Below, piece after piece: positions 25,534-34,386 of a DNA stretch of 64,000 nt (position 1 is the first letter of the stretch; each line of letters starts with the position of its first letter). Below the pieces are notes generated by a model. That model was not told where the DNA came from. It searched no databases and saw only the letters and a program-made list of their open reading frames with translations. This DNA comes from Neobacillus jeddahensis (GTDB lineage Bacteria; Bacillota; Bacilli; Bacillales; Cytobacillaceae). Both the position numbers and the translations under genes were made by a program. The stretch is taken from the NCBI RefSeq assembly GCF_000612625.1, contig NZ_CCAS010000016.1, positions 18,962 through 82,961 of the forward strand, in the 5' to 3' direction.

Positions 25534-27336
25534 TTATTGTTGTTTCTCTGAACTTGAAATCAAGACGCCATTTCTATCAATTTTTCCAAATCGGCACTTT
25601 ACTTCATTTATTATATCCTTCACCAGTAACTCTAAACCAATATAGGTTAAGGAAGGAAAATCTGCAAACAGCTTTTTAACCTCCCACTTTAATTCATTTT
25701 TTCCACAAATACTATGTCGATTGATTTGATCAACTTCTTCCTTTATTTTTGCAAGTTCTCGTTTTTGATCCACTACCGGTAAGAGAACTAATTCATCTAA
25801 TCGCTTAAGGAATTCTAATGATTTTTCAATTTTAATAGCTACCTCATCATGGACATCTTTTGTGATAATCTTATTTATAAACTTAAATTCATTTAGCCTT
25901 AATGCTGAATCATACGTTGCCCTGACGATCTCCTCTCTTGTCATTTTATTTGTTTCATAGCTTAGCATATTTTTCCATGAAGGTTGTTTCATGGCATTTC
26001 TGAAGTCCTCAAGGTTATGACAGAATTTCTTATAACCATATTTTTCAGGATGTTCAAAAGCTGGACTTCCCGGATCTAAAAATGGTGATAGTGGGGCTAC
26101 AAAGTAAGAAATTCTTAAATCTCCACCACATTCTTTGTGAATAATTTCACAAAAATCCACATTTCGCATTGCACTTTCGTAGCTTTGATTAGGGATTCCC
26201 GTCATGAAGAATAAATCGATTTTTGCACAATTATGCTTAAGTGCGTTTTGCAGCATTTCGATTACCTTGACATTGGTACAAGGTAGTTTTCCATTATACT
26301 TTCGGATTTCCTCATCTGCGGATTCAAGTGTCAGTTCGATGCTATATTTAGGGATTGCTTTGTCCAAGCGTTTAAAAAATTCTTCGTCTGCATAATTGAA
26401 TAATTCAAAGACCATTTCGTTTTTTAAGTCCATTTTTGCTAGGCCTGTGAGAAATTCATCTACATACTCTTTCCCCCCCTGCCTGATATCATTTAACAGA
26501 AAAATAGGAGCGCGAGTAAACCTTTGAATCAAAGTAATATCCTCAAACATTTTTTTAGGTGAACGCATCACCAACTTTTTCCGGTTACAGTTGAGGGCGT
26601 ATGCATCCTTCGAGCCGCCACATATTAAGCAATTATAAGTACAGCCTTTAGATGTCAAAATGGCGGTATTTGGATATTGGAGCCACCCTTTGTATGGCAA
26701 TGGGTCAAGAAGATTAAAGTACTTAAATACGGAACGTATGATATAACGATACCCTGGTAGGTTAAATTCATCGAGACTATCTGGAACATAGGTTATTTCA
26801 TTAAAATGATACGAAGTTCCATTTTTCCATGTAAGATTCGGGATATCATAGAAATTTGCACTATCCTTCTTCTCCAACTTATTCAGCAACATAAGAATTA
26901 ACTTTTCGGTTGTATCACCGCGCATAACGAAATCAATACAAGGATATTCAATCAGCTCTTTGTGAAAGTAAGTGCTAGAAAGACCGCCAAACATGACCGG
27001 AGTATCCGGGTGATACTTCTTGATAATTTTTGCAAGTTCAACACTTCCATGTGCATGAGGCAGCCAATGGAGGTCGATGCCAAATGCTTTTGTTTTAATC
27101 TTTTTAATTTTCTTTTCAACATCAAAATTAGGATTTAACAACATTCGGTTGGCAATATTAATGATCTTCACCTTTAAGCCAAACCGTTCGAGATAATCAC
27201 CGATACTGGTTAATCCAATCGGATACATTTCAAAAACAGGTGAGGAAGGAACAACATCACTAATTGGGCCCGTAAACAACATCTCTTTGCGGAAATCATA
27301 AACTGTTGGGGGATGTAGCAATACCAAGTCATACAT
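25534..27336 (-). CDS. B12-binding-domain radical SAM protein (Ta0216-like)
   Basis: A 600-residue protein. The N-terminal ~170 residues look like a cobalamin-binding domain (DLVLLHPPTVYDFRKEMLF, FGIDLHWLPHAHGS with the D-x-H pair, VMFGGLSSTYF). The radical SAM core follows at about residues 225-450, with the cluster motif GCTYNCLICGG (CxxxCxxC) and an SAM-binding-like ELTLESADEEIRKYN. The C-terminal ~150 residues are helical. It resembles the B12-binding/radical SAM family Ta0216, whose reaction is not known. ATG at 27336 fits GGAAGGTGA upstream; a TTG at 27342 is too close to it. The gene stands alone, so its neighbours give no clue to the substrate. Confidence 0.82.
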   Translation of the reverse strand: MYDLVLLHPPTVYDFRKEMLFTGPISDVVPSSPVFEMYPIGLTSIGDYLERFGLKVKIINIANRMLLNPNFDVEKKIKKIKTKAFGIDLHWLPHAHGSVELAKIIKKYHPDTPVMFGGLSSTYFHKELIEYPCIDFVMRGDTTEKLILMLLNKLEKKDSANFYDIPNLTWKNGTSYHFNEITYVPDSLDEFNLPGYRYIIRSVFKYFNLLDPLPYKGWLQYPNTAILTSKGCTYNCLICGGSKDAYALNCNRKKLVMRSPKKMFEDITLIQRFTRAPIFLLNDIRQGGKEYVDEFLTGLAKMDLKNEMVFELFNYADEEFFKRLDKAIPKYSIELTLESADEEIRKYNGKLPCTNVKVIEMLQNALKHNCAKIDLFFMTGIPNQSYESAMRNVDFCEIIHKECGGDLRISYFVAPLSPFLDPGSPAFEHPEKYGYKKFCHNLEDFRNAMKQPSWKNMLSYETNKMTREEIVRATYDSALRLNEFKFINKIITKDVHDEVAIKIEKSLEFLKRLDELVLLPVVDQKRELAKIKEEVDQINRHSICGKNELKWEVKKLFADFPSLTYIGLELLVKDIINEVKCRFGKIDRNGVLISSSEKQQ

Positions 27337-27477
27337 ATTCAATCACCTTCCAAAATTTTTATATGTAGTTTCACCTTAATCTTAATATAATTTTTTTGTT
27401 AAAAATGGATTAAATATTACAAAATACCGATAATTTCCAAAAAAATAACAAAAGTAGCTTTAATACCTTCGAAATAG

Positions 27478-27506
27478 AAAAAAGCCGAAGAAATTATTTC
27501 TTCGGC
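27478..27506 (-). terminator. Terminator that contains the ArsR stop codon
   Basis: A perfect 10-bp stem (27484-27493 with 27497-27506, GCCGAAGAAA with TTTCTTCGGC) followed by TTTTTT on the minus strand. The 3-base loop is exactly the TAA stop codon of the ArsR gene (27496-27494). Confidence 0.9.
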
Positions 27507-27859
27507 ATTGCTGTTACATCTTCTTCCTCTACCTTAAACTTATCCAAGATCGTGATGGTATCAATAAGATGATTATTAAAAATTTGTCGTGCAATCGCTA
27601 AGAGCTCAATAATCATCGGATCCTTCAGTGTATAGATAACTTTATTTCCCTCTTTCATTCCAATAACTATGTTTTTAGCTCTCAGTATTGTGAGCTGCTG
27701 TGATACCGCGGAACCTTCGCTTCCCACAAGGGTCTGAATTTCATTTACATTCTTATCACCTTCAGCTAACAGTTCCAAAATACGGATTCTCAATGGATGT
27801 GATAATGCTTTGAAAAATTCCGCTTTAAATTGCTGCATTTCTAAATTCAATTTGTTCAC
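27494..27859 (-). CDS. ArsR-family transcriptional regulator
   Basis: A 121-residue winged-helix repressor: FKALSHPLRIRILELLAEGD, the recognition helix region GSEGSAVSQQLTILRAKNI, and the wing GMKEGNKVIYTLKD. It has no Cys at all, so it does not use the classical arsenic/cadmium site of the family and probably senses something else. It lies 12 bases after the SulP transporter gene in the same direction, so it is likely to control that transporter. The last codons and the stop are part of the terminator hairpin. Confidence 0.88.
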   Translation of the reverse strand: MNKLNLEMQQFKAEFFKALSHPLRIRILELLAEGDKNVNEIQTLVGSEGSAVSQQLTILRAKNIVIGMKEGNKVIYTLKDPMIIELLAIARQIFNNHLIDTITILDKFKVEEEDVTAMPKK

Positions 27860-27871
27860 TTCCTTGTTTTT

Positions 27872-29617
27872 CTAAAAGGTTGCTCTTAGCTTTGCTCTAC
27901 TCTCTACTGTATCCATGGAAGATAATTTTTTACATTCTCGAAAGGCAAAATGCTTACAACCCAGACATTTATTTTCGTTTATTTGTGTGAGACCATATTG
28001 TAACGCTTCTCCAGTATGTTCAAAAAAGTGATTGTCACCAATTAAATCAAATAAACCTGTCTTTTTAAGAACATTTTCAGGCTGAGGATTTAGACCAGAT
28101 ATTATCACAATACCATTTTTTGAAAAATGGTTCACAATACTTGCTAGGATTGCTTCCCCAGTTGTGTCCATTAAAGGAACCTTACTCATTCGCAACAATA
28201 ATATCTTAGGTCGATAATTGATCGTATCCATAATCGATTTTTCAAATGTTTGCGCTGCCCCAAAAAACAAGGGACCTTCGACATTAAAGATACTAATTTG
28301 TGGACAGTCATGTGTCTCTGTAACCATCGATGTTTCTACCTTTCCTTGCCTATGTGTAGGATTAGGTAATGCTTTCCTTGTCGTTGTGACATCACTCATA
28401 CGCTTAACAAACAAAATGGCTGACATCACTAAACCAATTTCAACAGCTGTCGTCAAATTTACAAAAACTGTTAATAAAAAAGTAACAAGTAGAACCATTG
28501 AATCCGTTGATCTTGTTTTTAAAATATGGACAAATACCTTTCTTTCACTCATATTCCAGGCAACGACCATTAAAATTGGTGCCATACTCGCCAGCGGAAT
28601 ATACGATGCTTTTGGAGCAAAAAATAGTAAAACAAGTAAGACCACTACCCCATGTATGATACCAGAAAACGGAGAAACGGCTCCATTCTTAATATTTGTA
28701 GCGGTTCGAGCTAAGGCACCTGTTGCCGGTATTCCGCCAAATAGAGGTGCAATCATGTTGGCGATACCTTGACCGATTAGCTCCTTATTGCTATTATGAC
28801 GACTACTTGTCATCCCATCTGCAACAACCGCGGAAAGAAGAGATTCAATCCCACCTAACATAGCTATAATAAAAGCAGGTTTCAAAAGCTTACTGATAAT
28901 GTCTATATTCATATTTGGTATGTGTAGTTGTGGTAAGCTACTCGGAATTTCACCATAGGCCGTTCCAATTGTAGCGACTTCCCCTGGGTAAAATAATGTC
29001 GCAACGATCGTTGAAATGAATAATCCAATCAGTGGACCAGGTATTTTCGGTGCTATTCTTGGAGTAATCAACACGATAACCAAACAAATTGCAGCTGTTA
29101 AGAGACTATAAATATTAATAGTACTGATATTCACAATGATTTCCTTGAAATTTAAGATAAATTCCTCATGTTTCTTTATTCCTACTAATCCAAGAAAACT
29201 TGCCACCTGTCCTGTAAAGATAGTGACAGCGATCCCCGCAGTAAAACCGATGGTGACAGGTTTGGGGATCCATTTGATTAATGAACCAAGTTTCAGCAAG
29301 CCCATGATGGTCAAAATAATTCCCGCCATAAATCCGGCGATAAGGAGATTTTCATACCCATACGTCATTACAATACCAAATAGAATCGGAATGAATGCCC
29401 CAGTGGGTCCTCCGATTTGATACTTTGACCCTCCCAGTAAGGAAATGAGAATCCCTGCAACAATAGTGGTATAGATTCCATACTCCGGGTTCACCCCTGA
29501 AGCAATGGCAAACGCCATCCCAAGTGGAATGGCAATAATCCCGACAATCAAGCCCGAAAGGATATCCTTTTTCAGACTGCCTAAGGAATAATGCTGGAAT
29601 CTCTTGTCAATAAACAT
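27872..29617 (-). CDS. SulP-family anion permease with STAS domain
   Basis: A 581-residue transporter. The membrane part begins with LKKDILSGLIVGIIAIPLGM and contains SKYQIGGPTGAFIPIL and GGIPATGALARTATNIKNGA, all typical of SulP/SLC26 carriers of sulfate, bicarbonate or related anions. A cytoplasmic STAS domain (DCPQISIFNVEGPLFFGA, MSKVPLMDTTGEAIL) follows. An unusual tail of ~35 residues contains CLGCKHFAFREC and could bind metal. ATG at 29617 fits AAGAAGGG; an upstream start at 29635 is less likely. It is the first gene of a pair with the ArsR regulator. The anion cannot be told; bicarbonate or sulfate are the main options. Confidence 0.92.
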   Translation of the reverse strand: MFIDKRFQHYSLGSLKKDILSGLIVGIIAIPLGMAFAIASGVNPEYGIYTTIVAGILISLLGGSKYQIGGPTGAFIPILFGIVMTYGYENLLIAGFMAGIILTIMGLLKLGSLIKWIPKPVTIGFTAGIAVTIFTGQVASFLGLVGIKKHEEFILNFKEIIVNISTINIYSLLTAAICLVIVLITPRIAPKIPGPLIGLFISTIVATLFYPGEVATIGTAYGEIPSSLPQLHIPNMNIDIISKLLKPAFIIAMLGGIESLLSAVVADGMTSSRHNSNKELIGQGIANMIAPLFGGIPATGALARTATNIKNGAVSPFSGIIHGVVVLLVLLFFAPKASYIPLASMAPILMVVAWNMSERKVFVHILKTRSTDSMVLLVTFLLTVFVNLTTAVEIGLVMSAILFVKRMSDVTTTRKALPNPTHRQGKVETSMVTETHDCPQISIFNVEGPLFFGAAQTFEKSIMDTINYRPKILLLRMSKVPLMDTTGEAILASIVNHFSKNGIVIISGLNPQPENVLKKTGLFDLIGDNHFFEHTGEALQYGLTQINENKCLGCKHFAFRECKKLSSMDTVESRAKLRATF

Positions 29618-29714
29618 AATAACCCTTCTTATCAATCGATTTTTGTATATCTGATTATTTGAATATAGAATAATACAAACTATTAAGCAAGCATTTTATT
29701 TTTAAAATTTCCAC

Positions 29715-29744
29715 TTGCACTTTATCATAGGTTAGTGTTATAGT
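29715..29744 (+). promoter_or_regulatory. Promoter of the structured small RNA
   Basis: TTGCAC (29715-29720), 18 bases, TATAGT (29739-29744). It predicts a start near 29751, ahead of a folded region that ends at a strong terminator. Confidence 0.55.
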
Positions 29745-29750
29745 AATTAA

Positions 29751-29870
29751 GCGATGAGCTGAGTTGTGTAAGTCGAGGAACATTCCTACTTGGAACACAC
29801 TATGTGGAGTGTGGTTTCTCGCCTCAATACGCGAAAGACGTCTGATTAGTCAGACGTCTTTTTATTTTTT
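29751..29870 (+). ncRNA. Candidate structured small RNA or riboswitch-like leader (~120 nt)
   Basis: Between a promoter and a strong terminator (12-bp stem AAAGACGTCTGA with TCAGACGTCTTT at 29834-29861, then TTTATTTTTT) lies ~85 bases without a coding frame but with good pairing: GCG-A-TGAG at 29751-29758 with CTCA-ATA-CGC at 29823-29832, CGAG at 29774-29777 with CTCG at 29818-29821, and inner hairpins (GGAACATTCC, and ACACAC with GTGTGG). The closed multi-branch helix followed by a terminator is what a riboswitch leader or a stand-alone sRNA looks like. It lies 70 bases before the AIM24 gene, which has its own TATAAT (29899-29904). It does not match a riboswitch class I know. The folding was done by eye. 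Confidence 0.5.
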
Positions 29871-29941
29871 TAAATTAGCACTTACAATAGAAATTTTTTA
29901 TAATAAAGATAGGTTCACAATTAATGAATGGAGGAGTTTAC

Positions 29942-30730
29942 ATGAATAATCATGAAATTGATTACAAGATCTATGGAGATGATATGCAATTTGTTGAAGT
30001 AGAGCTTGACCCACAAGAGACTGTTGTCGCTGAAGCTGGAAGTTTTATGATGATGGATGATAATATACATATGGAGACCATCTTTGGTGATGGGTCAGGT
30101 GGCGGCAGCGGGCTGATGGGGAAATTATTCAGTGCCGGAAAACGAGTTCTAACAGGTGAAAGTTTATTCATGACAACCTTTACGAACCAAGGTCAGGGCA
30201 AGCAGCGAGTATCATTTGCCTCTCCCTACCCAGGTAAAATTATTCCTATGGATTTAAGTCAACTTGAAGGAAAAATCATTTGCCAAAAGGATGCCTTCTT
30301 AGCTGCAGCTAAAGGTGTTCAGGTCGGAATTGAATTCCAACGAAAAATTGGTGCAGGTTTCTTCGGTGGCGAAGGATTTATTATGCAGAAGCTTGAAGGT
30401 GACGGTTTGGCATTTGTACATGCCGGTGGAACGATTATAAAAAAGGATCTCCTTCCCGGCCAAACACTACGAGTAGATACCGGTTGTTTAGTTGCGATGA
30501 CGAGCAGTGTAAATTATGATATCCAATTTGTAAAAGGGGTCAAAACGGCTTTATTTGGCGGAGAAGGCTTGTTCTTTGCCACATTACGTGGACCTGGCTC
30601 CGTATGGATACAATCCTTGCCATTCAGCCGACTCGCCAGCAGGGTTTTCGCTGCTGCCCCATCAAGAGGTGGAGCAAAGGATGAAGGAAGTATTGCAAAG
30701 GGACTATTTGATATGTTTAATGGTGATTGA
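29942..30730 (+). CDS. AIM24 / TIGR00266 family protein
   Basis: A 262-residue beta-rich protein of the AIM24 (formerly DUF124) family: [19 protein letters not shown], then several repeats of a TRAP-like fold, closing with [21 protein letters not shown] Gly-rich segment ([20 protein letters not shown]) near residue 50 is typical. The biochemical role of bacterial members is unknown; the yeast AIM24 protein is mitochondrial. ATG at 29942 has GGAGG seven bases upstream. It is probably transcribed from its own promoter just downstream of the small RNA and ends at a bidirectional terminator. Confidence 0.9.
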   Translation: MNNHEIDYKIYGDDMQFVEVELDPQETVVAEAGSFMMMDDNIHMETIFGDGSGGGSGLMGKLFSAGKRVLTGESLFMTTFTNQGQGKQRVSFASPYPGKIIPMDLSQLEGKIICQKDAFLAAAKGVQVGIEFQRKIGAGFFGGEGFIMQKLEGDGLAFVHAGGTIIKKDLLPGQTLRVDTGCLVAMTSSVNYDIQFVKGVKTALFGGEGLFFATLRGPGSVWIQSLPFSRLASRVFAAAPSRGGAKDEGSIAKGLFDMFNGD

Positions 30731-30793
30731 TCATAATCATAGTTGAAATAAAGCTAAATCACAATAGATCCTCATTCTCTAAGAATTTGAAAG

Positions 30794-30826
30794 AAGAACT
30801 CCCTGCATTTGTAGGGAGTTCTTTTC
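30794..30826. terminator. Bidirectional terminator
   Basis: A perfect 11-bp stem AAGAACTCCCT with AGGGAGTTCTT and T/A-runs on both sides, between the AIM24 gene and the convergent permease gene. Confidence 0.88.
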
Positions 30827-30827
30827 T

Positions 30828-31832
30828 TTACTGTATGAAATCAAATTTCTCTGATGATGGCGATAAATTCACAGGAAGTTGTCCATCCTTTTTCTTTTTC
30901 CGCTTCCTTTTCATTAATTGTACTCCGAGGATCTGATCTTCTAATTCTTTTTTTATCATATTAACAACCACGATTACAAAGAAGAAACCGATAAGAGGCA
31001 TGAAGACTATCCAAGGCGCAAGAACAAACTCCGTGAAATTTTGTCCAATTAACCCAGCCCATTCATTCGATAAGGACGCTGGTTTTGGATTGCCTGATGC
31101 ATCATCATAACCAAATACCCCTGCTCGATTTTGACCACCTAGATAAATATAAAAAATACTTAGCTGCATCGTGATCTGCAGGGTGCTTAAAATCTGTTGA
31201 ACGGTAAATAAAATGCCATAGGATCGCATGTAGGGCAGTAATTGTCTTTTAATGATATGTAATTTACTGGCACCCAATAAATAAGAACTTTGGACAAAGG
31301 AGGTTTTTAATAATTCATCGGTAAGATCGGATGCAAATAGGGTGACGGAAGGGAATCCGATAAAAACTAAAATAATGATTTGATAGGTAACAATCGATGA
31401 AATCCCCACATCATTGGGTGCTCCGGCAACGGGAAGCATCAAAATATAAGCCACTAGAATGGCCGGAATATATCGCATCGTTAAAAAGAAGTCCTTAAAA
31501 TACCCTTTTAGAAAAGGAGCCCATAAGGATAGAACCATGCCAAAAATCCCACCAAGCAAAACTCGAAGAACAGCAACGACAAAAGCGGTAATTAATGTGA
31601 ATTTGGCACCATAAAGTAAGACCAAGTGTAAGTCCTCTCCATTGCGGGTCGTTCCCAGCCAATGTTCTTGTGAGGGAGGGAATGGTGCCCTGTCAATAAC
31701 CTTACCATGCTCATCTCTAATTAATATTTGATGATTAAAATCAATTGGGGCGTAATAAGGGTATAAACAACTCAATACGAATAGAATCAGCAGCAGGGCA
31801 GTGCCAATGATTGTTTTTTTATATCTACTCAT
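30828..31832 (-). CDS. OppC/DppC-type ABC transporter permease
   Basis: A 334-residue inner-membrane permease. It begins with SRYKKTIIGTALLLILFVLS, the single helix before an extracytoplasmic loop that is typical of OppC; that loop contains HWLGTTRNGEDLHLVLLYGA, the hallmark of the family. The coupling (EAA) loop reads SSYLLGASKLHIIKRQLLPY. Five further helices follow, and the end is a basic tail (KRKRKKKKDG). Start at 31832 fits AAGGAGG upstream. It overlaps the OppB-type gene by four bases. No binding protein or ATPase gene lies near, so the pair must share those parts or form an unusual transporter. The substrate, probably a peptide, is not known. Confidence 0.85.
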   Translation of the reverse strand: MSRYKKTIIGTALLLILFVLSCLYPYYAPIDFNHQILIRDEHGKVIDRAPFPPSQEHWLGTTRNGEDLHLVLLYGAKFTLITAFVVAVLRVLLGGIFGMVLSLWAPFLKGYFKDFFLTMRYIPAILVAYILMLPVAGAPNDVGISSIVTYQIIILVFIGFPSVTLFASDLTDELLKTSFVQSSYLLGASKLHIIKRQLLPYMRSYGILFTVQQILSTLQITMQLSIFYIYLGGQNRAGVFGYDDASGNPKPASLSNEWAGLIGQNFTEFVLAPWIVFMPLIGFFFVIVVVNMIKKELEDQILGVQLMKRKRKKKKDGQLPVNLSPSSEKFDFIQ

Positions 31833-32704
31833 AAACTGATGGCCTCCTTTCCCTTGATTCTTTTCGATAGTAACCAACCTATCGCTTCAATAATTAGTAG
31901 TGGCAGGCAAAACATCAGTAAACATAGGACGAGCGAAGTGAAATCTCCACCTTGCTGTATGATAATAAAAAACTGGCGGGTAAATCCATTAATGTTAAAT
32001 AAACTTTCAACTAGATAAATATTGGATAATAATACCCATATAATGGTTCTAAGCTGTAAAACTAACAACGGAAAAACGTTGCGAATAATATGTATAAATA
32101 ATGTTCTTACACGTCCTATTCCTTTTGCTTTTGCATAAAGGACGTAGGGTTGACTTTGTTCCTCAGTCATTACCCGAATCAAAAACTGTAATAACAAAAA
32201 CATAGGTAAGAAGGAGACGGTGACGATCGGCACAAAATATGGTTTATGACCAAACATACCATAAAGCTGTAAAAACTTTAGACCCGTGGTCTTATACAGT
32301 GTAATGACAAAAAACTGAAAGAGGAAGATGATTAGTAGATCCGGGACAGCCTCGAAAAAATTCACACCACTTTTTAAACGATTTCTAACCTTCTCTGGGA
32401 CGATCAATATTAACAAAGCCATACCAATTGCAGCTATGATAATGACTACTAAGCTTGCAAAAAGGATAGTCATCGAATATTGATAACTTTCAGCAATCTC
32501 TAGTTCTTTAAAAAATCTTAGGTACATTGGATCCATTATTTGGAGTATTGATTGAAGATCTGAATTTACTGCCATCCAAAAAATGTTGCCATGAATTTCT
32601 ACTGAATCTTTTCCAATTCCAAATAATGTTGGTAGATGAAAAATAAAGAAAAATCCTGCCAGAATCAATCCTATCCTAATAAGTGAGCGTAACACACGTT
32701 TCAT
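31829..32704 (-). CDS. OppB/DppB-type ABC transporter permease
   Basis: A 291-residue permease with six TM segments and the coupling loop LYAKAKGIGRVRTLFIHIIR (the OppB EAA loop), followed by VLQLRTIIWVLLSNIYLVES and FNINGFTRQFF. It lacks some of the usual OppB extracytoplasmic region but keeps the helix order. It is the first of two permease genes, coupled to the second by an ATGA-type overlap. No ATPase or solute-binding lipoprotein gene is in the same operon, which is uncommon for the family. Confidence 0.83.
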   Translation of the reverse strand: MKRVLRSLIRIGLILAGFFFIFHLPTLFGIGKDSVEIHGNIFWMAVNSDLQSILQIMDPMYLRFFKELEIAESYQYSMTILFASLVVIIIAAIGMALLILIVPEKVRNRLKSGVNFFEAVPDLLIIFLFQFFVITLYKTTGLKFLQLYGMFGHKPYFVPIVTVSFLPMFLLLQFLIRVMTEEQSQPYVLYAKAKGIGRVRTLFIHIIRNVFPLLVLQLRTIIWVLLSNIYLVESLFNINGFTRQFFIIIQQGGDFTSLVLCLLMFCLPLLIIEAIGWLLSKRIKGKEAISL

Positions 32705-32826
32705 TTTATCCCTCGCGCATCAATTTATTTTTTTAAAATAGAGATGTTTCCTCCTATTGTACTCCATTTTTTGTAATATTCTCAATTTATTTGACGAATT
32801 AACTTACCTAAAGTTTCACAATATGG

Positions 32827-32853
32827 AAAAAGCATGCAAGTTCCCTTGCATGC
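32827..32853 (-). terminator. Terminator of the DUF4173 operon
   Basis: A perfect 9-bp stem GCATGCAAG with CTTGCATGC and loop TTCC, followed by TTTTT on the minus strand, nine bases after the stop codon. Confidence 0.88.
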
Positions 32854-32861
32854 CGTTTTAA

Positions 32862-34316
32862 CTAGTTTATTTGCATATCTATCAATTTTTCTGCTACTTG
32901 GACTCTTTTTAGATTATAGGATTGCCAAGACGTACTCTCTTCTTTAGCCTCTTGTTGCTTCGCTACTAAAAGGTCTCGTACACCTGGTAGATGCTTATCT
33001 TCTTCATATAGCTCAATCAAGGCTAGAACCCCTGTTGAAGATAAGCTGTTAAGATAGGCCACATCCAATTTCCCACTTTCTTCATAGCGGTTAATATTTT
33101 CCTTTACCACTATCCTATCCAGATCTATAACGGTGATCGCTGTATAGTAAATTAATGTAGTAATAAAGTAAAAGTGAAATAATGATAGCTTATCAATCCA
33201 TATTTTTGTGAATGTATAGGAATAAATAACTGCTAGGAAAATCATAAAAGAATGGGACATCACTCTTGTAAAGGTAAACCCATATGCCTCCTCATACATG
33301 CTTAAACGTAGAAATGCAGAACAAAGCATAACAGAGCTAGCTATAACAAGAACAGTAAGCATTATTTGCGTCATCCGTTTGCCTAAATTTCTCCCCCGGT
33401 CAGCAAAGGTGATTACTGCCACAGTGATAGTCAAATTGATCATGGTAACAAACAAGAGTTCAAAAAATCCCTTTCTGGCATACTCTGCGTATGTATAGTC
33501 CCCTTGTAACTTACCGCTGAAGAAATACGTAAATTGAACAATGGTAAACAATACATAAACAATATTGATTAAAACAAGAACAGTATTAATAATAATAGAG
33601 TCCAGTTTTCCAGCTGGTTGTAAAGAGGTTTGCATAAATACCTTCACTTGTTTTTGGTATAGGGCTTGCATCAGACCAAAGAAGGCAACCATAAATAGAA
33701 ATATTAAAACCAATCGTATAAAGCTTTCTGCGTCGACTACTCGGAACAGGTTTGGTATATCTCCAACCAGCCGTTCGAATTGTGTATCAGCACTAATGAG
33801 CAGCCTCAAGACTATCATAAGGACAGGAATCGCCATGACAACGCCAATCATGATTTTCTTCCAAATGACCGGCTTATTATCGTTCACTCCACCCTTTAAT
33901 CCTTTTCCAGAATGAGCTGTAAATAAAATCGTATACTTTAGGGCATCGACCAGTCTTGAGAATAGATAAGGAATAAAGGCTAATCGAGTCCACTGCATTT
34001 GCTTGGGACTTGTAACCAAGATAAGATGAAAAATGACCAAACTAGGGATGACTAAGATATTTAAGGCATTAAAGAACATATTATCGTTAAGAAAGTAACC
34101 AGCCGCCAAGAGCCAAATACAACAAATAATCAGATAGCCAAAACGCTGATGGGAAAAGGAAAAGCCACGAAAACGCCAAAAAAACACCCCATAAAATCCG
34201 ATCAGGAAGACAAGATAGGATATCCCCACTTGACTGCGAAAAAACGATTCTTCTGCTAAAATTCCGAGCAACAAGCATAAGACTAAGGTGAGCCAATCCA
34301 TTTTACTTATTTTCAT
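32862..34316 (-). CDS. DUF4173 polytopic membrane protein
   Basis: A 484-residue protein with about eleven to thirteen TM helices and a hydrophilic C-terminal ~90 residues. Sequence pieces such as GYFLNDNMFFNALNILVIPS, WKKIMIGVVMAIPVLMIVLR and ANRLVGDIPNLF-like loops match DUF4173 proteins, which are found in Bacilli next to PadR and HAAS/DUF1700 genes. The role is unknown. ATG at 34316 has GGAAGAGGG upstream. It is the last gene of the PadR-HAAS-DUF4173 operon, 70 bases after the HAAS gene, and closes with a clear terminator. Confidence 0.78.
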   Translation of the reverse strand: MKISKMDWLTLVLCLLLGILAEESFFRSQVGISYLVFLIGFYGVFFWRFRGFSFSHQRFGYLIICCIWLLAAGYFLNDNMFFNALNILVIPSLVIFHLILVTSPKQMQWTRLAFIPYLFSRLVDALKYTILFTAHSGKGLKGGVNDNKPVIWKKIMIGVVMAIPVLMIVLRLLISADTQFERLVGDIPNLFRVVDAESFIRLVLIFLFMVAFFGLMQALYQKQVKVFMQTSLQPAGKLDSIIINTVLVLINIVYVLFTIVQFTYFFSGKLQGDYTYAEYARKGFFELLFVTMINLTITVAVITFADRGRNLGKRMTQIMLTVLVIASSVMLCSAFLRLSMYEEAYGFTFTRVMSHSFMIFLAVIYSYTFTKIWIDKLSLFHFYFITTLIYYTAITVIDLDRIVVKENINRYEESGKLDVAYLNSLSSTGVLALIELYEEDKHLPGVRDLLVAKQQEAKEESTSWQSYNLKRVQVAEKLIDMQIN

Positions 34317-34386
34317 TCTCCATCCCTCTTCCTTATAGAAATTCTATATATATAGTTTTTCTATGTATATGAGCAAAAAAAACTGC

